Below, one piece after another: positions 12,982 to 19,192 of a stretch of 19,192 nucleotides of DNA. The notes under the pieces were generated by a model. It was not told the DNA's origin and ran no database searches. It worked only from the letters and a program-made list of their open reading frames with translations. Origin of the DNA: JBOGZI01 sp050697275 (GTDB lineage: Bacteria; Actinomycetota; Thermoleophilia; Solirubrobacterales; 70-9); the NCBI GenBank assembly GCA_050697275.1, contig JBOGZI010000301.1, positions 1 through 19,192 on the forward strand. Direction: 5' to 3'. Both the position numbers and the translations under genes were made by a program. Each line of letters opens with the position of its first letter. Position 1 is the first letter of the stretch.

Positions 12982-15900
12982 TGCCCGCGCCCCGCGCCGG
13001 CGCCTTTCCCACCGCGGCCGACCCGCTCACAGCGCTTGAGCTTGTCCTTCTTGTCGGCCTTGACCAGATCGGTGCCGCCGCCGCAGTGCAGGAAGTCGCG
13101 ATGGCCGTCGCGGGTGTTCGCCACGTCATTGCCGCTGCCCGCCTTGGCCGTGTCCTCGCCCGACCCCGGCTTCAGGACGTCCCGCTTGTTGCCGCCGTGC
13201 AGGAAATCGTCCCCCGCGCCGCCGTTGAGCAGGTCCCGACCCTTGTTGCCGAACAGGCAGTCATCGCCGTCCTGGCCGAAGATGCGGTCCGGGCCCTTCA
13301 GGCCGAAGATCAGGTTGCCGGCCGGGGTCCCGGTGAGGCGGTCCTTACGGCCGGAGCCGGCGATCCGGCTCGAGCACTCGCCGGCCGCACCGGCGCCAGC
13401 CGCCGGGCTACCGCCGGCACCGCCGGCACCGCCGCCACCGCCGCCGCTTCCCCCGCCACCGCCGGTCTCGCCGGGGTCGCAGACGTCGCCGATCCCGTCC
13501 CCGTCGGCGTCCTCCTGGCCCGGGTTGGAGTCGTTCGGGCAGTTGTCGGTGCTGTCGGGCTCGCCATCTTCATCGGCGTCGGGCGCCGACTCGCAGGCGT
13601 CGCCGGTGCCGTCGGCGTCGGCGTCCTCCAGGAGCGGATTGGCGACCAGCGGGCAGTTGTCGTCGCCGTTCGGGACGCCGTCGCCGTCGCTGTCGCCGGC
13701 GCCGCCCTGCGGGGAGATCTGGGCCAGCAGGCCCCAGTTGCCGCTGCCGGGGCCTTCGGAGGCCTCGTCGCGGTAGAGAACCGCCAGGTGGCTCGCTCCC
13801 TGGAGCTCCGCCTCGGTGATCGAGATCTGCTTGGCGGTCCCCGCGCCTCCGGCGGCGGCCTGGTCCTTGATCACGGTGCCATCCGTGGGCCGCTGGATCT
13901 GCGCGTTGGCGCGCACGATCCGGAAGATGTTCCCCTCGCCGCAGAGCCAGTCGTCGCCGGGAGCGGTCCAGCTCAGGTCAACCCCGCCGTTCGCGTTGAA
14001 AGCGGCCGTGAGGTCGCGCGGCCTGCCCGGCGGCCGCCCGTCGTGTCCGTAATTGTTTGAGGACTGCTCGTCGTGGTGGAAGGTCCACCACTCCTCGTTG
14101 GTGCCGTCACAGGCATTCACGCCGGTGTCCCAGAGGAAGGACCAGCCCTCGCGGGTGACGGTGCTGACGTCGAGGTCGCCGTCACCGTCGACGTCCCCCA
14201 CCGCCGGCGTGGCGAACTGCCAGCCGCCGGTGAACTTCGGCCAGCCGTCCGGCTCCACCCCGCCCGGCCCGTAGGCGTGCAGGTTGTAGAGACCGGTGCC
14301 GACCAGCACCTGGCGGCCCGGGCCCGCCCCGCCGACCCGGGCGATCGAGGCCTGCGAGAGGAGCTGGAAGTCGTCGGTGGCGAGCGGATAGCCGGGCAGC
14401 GCCGCCCCCGTGGTCGGGTCCCAGGCCTGCTCGACATGGCTGAACGGGAGGTTCTGGTTGACCGCGAGCAGGTTGGCGACGCCATTCAGGGTGAGCCCGC
14501 CCTTGAAGACCGAGGGCTGGTCGGCGCCGAGCAGATCGCCCACCGACTGATAGTCGGCGAGGTTGAGCACCGGCCCCTGGTCCGGGCTGTTCGCCGCGGT
14601 GTCGTCGTATGAGATCAGCGTGGAGCCGTTGCCGTCAACGAGCCGGGTTCCGCCCGGCTGCACCGAAGTGGCGGCCGAAACCGAGACCTCGTCGTCGCCG
14701 TCGCCATCGCGGTCGAGCACGGCTGAGTCGTGCCCGGGCAGGACCAGCGGCAGCAGGTCGCCGGCTGCGACGCCGACCTGAACGGGCCAGCCGTCCACCA
14801 GCGAGCCGTCGCCGTGGACCGCGTACACCGGGTTCGATCCGGTCGCGTTCTGGATGATCAGGTTGAAGATCTCGAAGATCGCGCTGGGGTCGTCCGGGAA
14901 GGCGGGCTCGGCGCCCACCACCTCGTTGCTGGCGATCACAATCTCGGGGCCCTTCGGCCCCGGCCCCGTGGCCGCGCAGCCGCGGCCGTCGAGCTCGGCG
15001 ATCGCGGGGGTGGTGACGATCTCGGCGCCGTCGGCGTCGGCGCTCTGGAGCTTCCTCGGGAAGCCGGCCAGGAAGTTCCCGTTCCCGTTCCAGGCGTAGA
15101 GGTGCTGGTCCATCGCTCCGGCGACCACGTCGAGGTTGCCGTTGCAGTTGAGGTCGGCCAGGGCGATGGAGCCGAAGAAGCCGCGCTTGATGTGATTGGC
15201 GCTCGTGATCCGGCGCTGCGCTGTGTCGAAACAGGGCTTGGCGGCGGCTCCGCCGAGGCAGGGCTCCGAGAGGTCGGGATCGATCCTCGCGTCGCCGGGT
15301 CCACCCGTGAAGCCGGGGACCGGAGTGCCGTCCAGGTTCCAGGCGAAGACGTGCTCGCCGGCGTTCATCACGATCTCGGCCTCGAGGTCGCCGTCGATGT
15401 CTCCGATCGCGGGCACCCGTGGCGACTGCCTGGGCCTCGGCAGCTCGCCGGGGACGGGATGGTTCTGCTCCAGGGCGTAGCGCGAGGTGGTCACCGGGCT
15501 GCCGCCGTTGAAGCTGCTGACCGGCGATCCGTCCGCGTTCAGGACGTGCAGCTCGCCCGAGGTGGTGCCGAGCACCACGTCCAGCTCGTTGTCGCCGTTG
15601 ACGTCGAAGAGGCGCGGCGCGACCTCACCACCGGAGCCGGTGATGAAGTCGGCCGCCGACGAGCCGGTGCCCACCGGCTTCGGCCAACCTGGCAGGTTGT
15701 CGTCGTCGTTGTAGGCGAACAGCGTCTTGCGGTAGCGGCCGAAGTTGGCGGGGTTGCTCAGCTCCTGGACGGTGAGCCGGATTTGGAAGGCATGGCGCTC
15801 GGGGTCGGGGTCCGGGTAGGGGTCAGCCGGCCAGGACCCGTCGTCCAGCCCGCCCGCAGGCCGCCCGGCGTCGTCCTCGACCTCGCCGTTGCAGTTGTCA

Positions 15901-17975
15901 GCCAGGCCCTGGAGGGTCGCCTGCGGGATCGTCCCGAGGACGCCGTCCACCTCGCCGTTCCCGTTCGCGATCGTGTCGTTTGGATCGGAGTCGAACCTGC
16001 CATCGGTTACGTCCTGGCCGCACTGCAGCTCGAGCCGCCAGTTACCGGCTGCGCTGCCGTGCGAGGAGCGGACGAACCCCTTGACCTGCAAGTCGCCCGG
16101 GCTCGAGCCCTCGACGGGGATCGGAGCGAACCATGCCGGGGAGTCGATCTGGGCCTGGGGCGGGACGTCGTCGTCGCGAATGCGCTGCAGGGCGCCGGCC
16201 AGGTTGACGCGGCCGTAGCCGAAATGTGGGTCCCAGCCCTCCGCCGCCTTGTCCACGAACGGGGCGCCGATCACTCCGAGGTTGAGGTTCGCGATCCCGG
16301 GCCGCACGTCCTCGGCGCTCATGGTGAGCAGCTGGCGGATCTCGTTGCCGCTCAGCGGAGTGCCGGCTCCGAACTGCAGCCGCCCGAAGGATGCGATCAG
16401 CCCCGCGGCGCCGGCCGCCTGTCCGGTGTTCTCCGAGCCGGTCGAGCCCATCAGCACGATGTCGGCCTTGCCGCCGTACTGGGTCAGGTTCGAGTTGCGG
16501 AAGAAGCTGCTCGTGGCCGGCTGGGCGGTCGGGGTAAGGCCGATCCCGCTCCCGTCTGGTGGAGGCTCATCGCCGAGCTGCTCCAGCAACTGGTCGCACC
16601 CCTCCTCGAACTCGGGAGGCGGCTCGAAGTCGTCCGGGATCCCGACGGGCCCGAGGCCGCCGGGGCCGGTGCAGGTGTCGTTGGGGGCGGTGTCGGGCAG
16701 CGACCCCGCGACGTAGACCGCCTCGTTGTAGTTGGTCGGATAGTTGTGGTTGGCGCTGTTGATGTCGGAGGAGACCAGCATCAGCGCCACCCCCTGGTCG
16801 TCGGCGAACCTGAAGGCCTCGCGGGCGAAGTGGGTGTTGCCGAGGCCGCCCACGGCGCCCTCGACCACCTCGATCTCGTTCTGGGCGGCGTAGACGACCC
16901 CCATCGCGTAGAAGTCGATCGGGACGACGAAGGTGTCCCAGACCCGCAGCGGGACGATCTGGCAGTCGGGGCACATGCCGGCGTCTGAGCCGGCGTTGCC
17001 GGTCTCGTTGTTGGCGCCGCCGCTGATCCCGTTGTTGGTCTCCGCCGCCGCCTCCCGCGCGCGCCCGGTGCCGTGCCCGTTGGCCGAGCAGCAGCTCGAG
17101 GCGTCGAACGGGTCGTTGTCGTCGTCGAAGTAGTCCCAGCCGGCGATGTCGTCCGCGTAGCCGTTGCCGTCGGGGTCGGTGTCGTCCGAGAATGCGGCGA
17201 TCAGGTCGGAGGGATCGAGTACCCCGTCCGCCTCCTGGTCGCCGGCGGGGAGATCGACGCGGCTGTCGCAGCGGTAGTCGAGCACGTTGAAGGACCCGTC
17301 GCCGTCGGCGTCGTCGGCGTCCGCGAACGTCGCGCAATCGCCACCGCCGGCGGACGGGGCGGCGCGGTCGTGCTGGGGGGTCGGCAGCTCAGCCTCGTTG
17401 AGCGCGATCTTGTTGCGCAGCTCGCCGTCCTGCCAGCGGGCGCCCGTGTCGAGGATCGCGATCTCGACCTCCGGGTCCCCCGGCAGGCCGGGGTCGTCGA
17501 GGGGCGCCTGGTTGAAGAACTTCCAGGCCGTGTCGGCTCGCACCCCGGCGATCTGGAAGCAGCGGGCGAGTGGGTTGGGGATCGGGTTGTCCGCCTCGGC
17601 CGCCTCATTCGCGTCCTCCCCCTGGGCGTCGAGCTGGCCATCGCCCTCGTCGGTCAGCGGGTTGCAGTCGGAGTAGAAGGCGCGGGTTCCCCCGGGGACA
17701 AGCTCCGCCGAGTCGGGGCTGAAGCCGAACTGGTTGAAGCGCTCCTCGAAGTAGGTCTGGCACTCCTGGACGCCGTCGGCGTCGTCACCCTCGCACTCGT
17801 CGAAGTGGGAGTCGTCGGGGGTGTTGTCCCGCGGGCTCTCGGCCGGGTCGTTTCCGGGGAAGGCGGGGTTGGCGCCGATCGCCACGGCCGGGAGGGCGAG
17901 GACGAGGCAGGCGACCAGGAGCGCCGTCAGCAGATCAGCGCGACGAAGGCCTCTCCCGGCACCCCAGCCAAGCAT
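12978..17975 (-). CDS. giant secreted S8-type protein with FG-GAP propeller, TSP3 repeats and RTX-like C-terminus
   Basis: The product has 1665 residues and is a paralogue of the gene that follows it. Layout: signal peptide (about 1-35); acidic Cys-containing propeptide region (36-165); S8 domain (about 168-600) with D176 (ILDTG), H301 (GHGTGR), Asp404 at the oxyanion position (VSSDIN) and Ser514 (TGSENTG) as candidate nucleophile; an EF-hand-like loop at 222-233; an extra Pro/Glu-rich insert at about 430-490; FGYGRVN (585-591); at least six FG-GAP-like repeats (about 780-1280) ending in WWTFHHD; an FN3-like domain; TSP3 repeats (1427-1503); a Gly-rich linker (1504-1531); and RTX-type GGxGxDxx repeats (about 1545-1645), including NGGAGDDFL. 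ATG 17973-17975 has no obvious Shine-Dalgarno. It lies 67 bp after the membrane-protein gene on the same strand. Proteolytic activity is likely but not certain given the atypical site. Confidence 0.88.
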   Translation of the reverse strand: MLGWGAGRGLRRADLLTALLVACLVLALPAVAIGANPAFPGNDPAESPRDNTPDDSHFDECEGDDADGVQECQTYFEERFNQFGFSPDSAELVPGGTRAFYSDCNPLTDEGDGQLDAQGEDANEAAEADNPIPNPLARCFQIAGVRADTAWKFFNQAPLDDPGLPGDPEVEIAILDTGARWQDGELRNKIALNEAELPTPQHDRAAPSAGGGDCATFADADDADGDGSFNVLDYRCDSRVDLPAGDQEADGVLDPSDLIAAFSDDTDPDGNGYADDIAGWDYFDDDNDPFDASSCCSANGHGTGRAREAAAETNNGISGGANNETGNAGSDAGMCPDCQIVPLRVWDTFVVPIDFYAMGVVYAAQNEIEVVEGAVGGLGNTHFAREAFRFADDQGVALMLVSSDINSANHNYPTNYNEAVYVAGSLPDTAPNDTCTGPGGLGPVGIPDDFEPPPEFEEGCDQLLEQLGDEPPPDGSGIGLTPTAQPATSSFFRNSNLTQYGGKADIVLMGSTGSENTGQAAGAAGLIASFGRLQFGAGTPLSGNEIRQLLTMSAEDVRPGIANLNLGVIGAPFVDKAAEGWDPHFGYGRVNLAGALQRIRDDDVPPQAQIDSPAWFAPIPVEGSSPGDLQVKGFVRSSHGSAAGNWRLELQCGQDVTDGRFDSDPNDTIANGNGEVDGVLGTIPQATLQGLADNCNGEVEDDAGRPAGGLDDGSWPADPYPDPDPERHAFQIRLTVQELSNPANFGRYRKTLFAYNDDDNLPGWPKPVGTGSSAADFITGSGGEVAPRLFDVNGDNELDVVLGTTSGELHVLNADGSPVSSFNGGSPVTTSRYALEQNHPVPGELPRPRQSPRVPAIGDIDGDLEAEIVMNAGEHVFAWNLDGTPVPGFTGGPGDARIDPDLSEPCLGGAAAKPCFDTAQRRITSANHIKRGFFGSIALADLNCNGNLDVVAGAMDQHLYAWNGNGNFLAGFPRKLQSADADGAEIVTTPAIAELDGRGCAATGPGPKGPEIVIASNEVVGAEPAFPDDPSAIFEIFNLIIQNATGSNPVYAVHGDGSLVDGWPVQVGVAAGDLLPLVLPGHDSAVLDRDGDGDDEVSVSAATSVQPGGTRLVDGNGSTLISYDDTAANSPDQGPVLNLADYQSVGDLLGADQPSVFKGGLTLNGVANLLAVNQNLPFSHVEQAWDPTTGAALPGYPLATDDFQLLSQASIARVGGAGPGRQVLVGTGLYNLHAYGPGGVEPDGWPKFTGGWQFATPAVGDVDGDGDLDVSTVTREGWSFLWDTGVNACDGTNEEWWTFHHDEQSSNNYGHDGRPPGRPRDLTAAFNANGGVDLSWTAPGDDWLCGEGNIFRIVRANAQIQRPTDGTVIKDQAAAGGAGTAKQISITEAELQGASHLAVLYRDEASEGPGSGNWGLLAQISPQGGAGDSDGDGVPNGDDNCPLVANPLLEDADADGTGDACESAPDADEDGEPDSTDNCPNDSNPGQEDADGDGIGDVCDPGETGGGGGSGGGGGGAGGAGGSPAAGAGAAGECSSRIAGSGRKDRLTGTPAGNLIFGLKGPDRIFGQDGDDCLFGNKGRDLLNGGAGDDFLHGGNKRDVLKPGSGEDTAKAGSGNDVANTRDGHRDFLHCGGGTDLVKADKKDKLKRCERVGRGGKGAGAGRGQ

Positions 17976-18042
17976 CGGCGCCTGACCCTAGAGCGGAGCG
18001 CCGCTCGATGCGCCGGTTCCCGAGGCCGGATCGAGGGTGGGC

Positions 18043-19192
18043 TCAGTCCTCGTTCTCCGGCGGGTGCGGCTCCGGCGCATCGACGTCGGCGATTGCGCTC
18101 GGCCGAGTCCCCGGCGAAATCCGGTACCAGTCCAGATAGCTGCCGCAGGCCCGCTCGAGCGGCACCAGCCCCGGCGTTCGCGCCGGGTCGGCCGGCGTCG
18201 CCGCGATCCGCCCGAGGTAGGCCCGGCCCTCGGTGCCGAGCAACCGGCCCGCGAGCGGAGGCCGCTCGACCTCGACCTCGAAGCGGACCGTGCCCGGATC
18301 GGCCACCTCGATCTCGCCCGCCTCGTAGTAGGGGGACGGTCCCCGGAAGAGCAGGTTGGCGGGCAGCGTCCGGTCGAGCCCCGGCGCCCGGATCCGCATC
18401 TCCTGGGTGCTCGCGTACTGGATCGAGACTCGCCAGCGGCCGCGCGACAGCGCCAGCTCCAGGGCCGCCGGCGTTCCCTCGGTCGGCTCGCCGTCCGGCT
18501 CCCACTCCTCGCCGACCACCGGCTCGCGCGGGAAGACGCGCGCCTCTCCGTCGACTCGCGCCAGCGCCCCGTTCGGGGTCGAGCAATCGAGCTCGCTGCC
18601 CGGGTCGAGGCGCTCGAGCAGGGTGCGGCGCTCCCCGCTCCCGTCCTGGACCCGCCGCCAGAGGGCGAAGTCGCCGGTCTCCAGGGCCGGCTCGAAGCTG
18701 GGGGGCGGCTCGCTCTGCATCGCGGCGCTGGTGGTCACCACCCAGTCGAAGCGGCGCGGCTCGTAGCCGGGGAGGCCCGCGATCGGGAGGCCGTCGAGCA
18801 CCTCGATCGGGACGTTGTCCCAGTCGAACTTGGCGTTGATCGGGGTCGCCCTATATAGAGACGGCACCTCCTCGGTGTCGTAGTGGTTCGTGATCGGCGC
18901 GTGGATCTCGGCGCCGATCAGCTCCCAGGAGATGAAGTTGTCGCGGCCGAGGAAGAGCACGTCGTCGCCGTCCACCAGGGGGCGCATCCGCATCAGCTGC
19001 TCGACATGGTCGGTGGTGCCCACCGCCGCCTGGCGAAGCGGCAGCAGCGAGGAGAGGGCGGAGGCCGCGACGAAGGCGGCGGCGAGCAGCGGCACCCCGA
19101 GGCGAACCAGCGGCCGCACCGGGCGCGGCGGCCACCAGCCGGCCTCCGCCGCCCCCGGACGTGAAGCGGAGGAGGCGGCGCCTGGCTCCGCC
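18043..19192 (-). CDS. C-terminal part of a membrane protein, possibly GT-C glycosyltransferase-like (cut by the window edge)
   Basis: The frame stays open to the last base of the window, so the true start is probably outside it; a GTG at 19117-19119 would give 358 residues. From that GTG, residues 7-28 form one hydrophobic span, followed by a soluble region of about 320 residues. This starts with a segment that includes DDVLFLGRDNFISWELIG and contains FDWVVTTSAAM and DFALWRR. That pattern is typical of the extracytoplasmic tail of large polytopic glycosyltransferase-like membrane proteins, but the transmembrane and catalytic part is not visible, so the function is an inference. A run of rare codons (TCT CTA TAT AGG, 18850-18861) stands out in otherwise GC-ending codons. 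It lies 67 bp upstream of the first giant subtilase gene on the same strand. Confidence 0.7.
   Translation of the reverse strand, partial: AEPGAASSASRPGAAEAGWWPPRPVRPLVRLGVPLLAAAFVAASALSSLLPLRQAAVGTTDHVEQLMRMRPLVDGDDVLFLGRDNFISWELIGAEIHAPITNHYDTEEVPSLYRATPINAKFDWDNVPIEVLDGLPIAGLPGYEPRRFDWVVTTSAAMQSEPPPSFEPALETGDFALWRRVQDGSGERRTLLERLDPGSELDCSTPNGALARVDGEARVFPREPVVGEEWEPDGEPTEGTPAALELALSRGRWRVSIQYASTQEMRIRAPGLDRTLPANLLFRGPSPYYEAGEIEVADPGTVRFEVEVERPPLAGRLLGTEGRAYLGRIAATPADPARTPGLVPLERACGSYLDWYRISPGTRPSAIADVDAPEPHPPENED

Noticed and set aside
13427..13470. Simple GC-rich repeat between the TSP3 and RTX parts, considered as a non-coding element
   Set aside because: It encodes the Gly-rich linker (about residues 1504-1531) in the right frame and needs no other explanation.
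8248..13776. Very long open frame on the plus strand (1842 codons) antisense to the giant subtilase genes
   Set aside because: It has no recognisable domains, is rich in Arg, Gly, Val and Ala as expected of a shadow frame in GC-rich DNA, and crosses the junction of two well-supported minus-strand genes.
16434..16436. Idea that the RTX-type paralogue is a dead protease lacking its catalytic Ser
   Set aside because: It came from aligning Ser396 (GSGM) of one protein with Ala of the other. Anchoring on the following helix without gaps instead aligns Ser389 with Ser514, so both keep a candidate nucleophile. Structure prediction is needed to be sure.
14730..16988. Plus-strand frame of 752 codons
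   Set aside because: It is antisense to the RTX-type S8 gene, which shows catalytic motifs and FG-GAP repeats in the opposite frame; this frame has only Val/Gly/Arg-rich low-complexity sequence.
17073..18839. Plus-strand frame of 588 codons spanning two genes and the gap between them
   Set aside because: It shows no domain and has an Arg/Pro/Ala-biased composition; it is antisense to two coherent minus-strand genes.

Overview
The window is high-GC DNA with almost every third codon position G or C, GTG starts, and several large secreted proteins built from subtilase, FG-GAP and thrombospondin type 3 modules. This looks like an actinobacterium, most likely of the Thermoleophilia/Solirubrobacterales type. 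The taxonomy is inferred from gene style and not proven by any marker gene.

Left part (1-5.8 kb): mostly ordinary genes. A small multi-pass membrane protein (minus strand) faces tRNA-Ser(GGA) (plus). Next come a phosphotriesterase-like metal hydrolase with all metal ligands and, 25 bp downstream, nicotinate phosphoribosyltransferase (NAD salvage). The latter converges, with a 15-bp overlap, on a TadA-type deaminase. Divergent from tadA is a secreted subtilase with a canonical catalytic triad. It converges on a UspA-type universal stress protein, and a near-perfect inverted repeat lies at the junction.

Right part (5.8-19.2 kb): every gene is on the minus strand, so transcription runs right to left. 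The order is: a membrane protein cut by the window edge; a 1665-residue secreted subtilase-like protein ending in RTX-type repeats; a 1574-residue paralogue that overlaps it by 4 bp (GTGA) and ends in a basic beta-type domain; a secreted metallophosphoesterase with a Lys/Arg-rich tail; and an unlisted 28-residue single-span membrane peptide. The two giant proteins share one architecture: signal peptide, atypical S8 domain with an EF-hand-like insertion, FG-GAP beta-propeller, FN3-like domain, thrombospondin type 3 repeats, then a private C-terminus. This tandem pair is the most interesting part of the window. Its active-site signature departs from textbook subtilisin: HGTG instead of HGTH, Asp at the oxyanion position, and Ser in an S-[DE]-x-TG context. 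The whole block looks like an envelope or extracellular locus in which the proteins are exported and bind calcium. Its biological role cannot be read from the sequence.

No mobile element, CRISPR array, phage gene or plasmid function was seen. The many long plus-strand open frames between 6 and 18.8 kb are antisense shadows of the real minus-strand genes.
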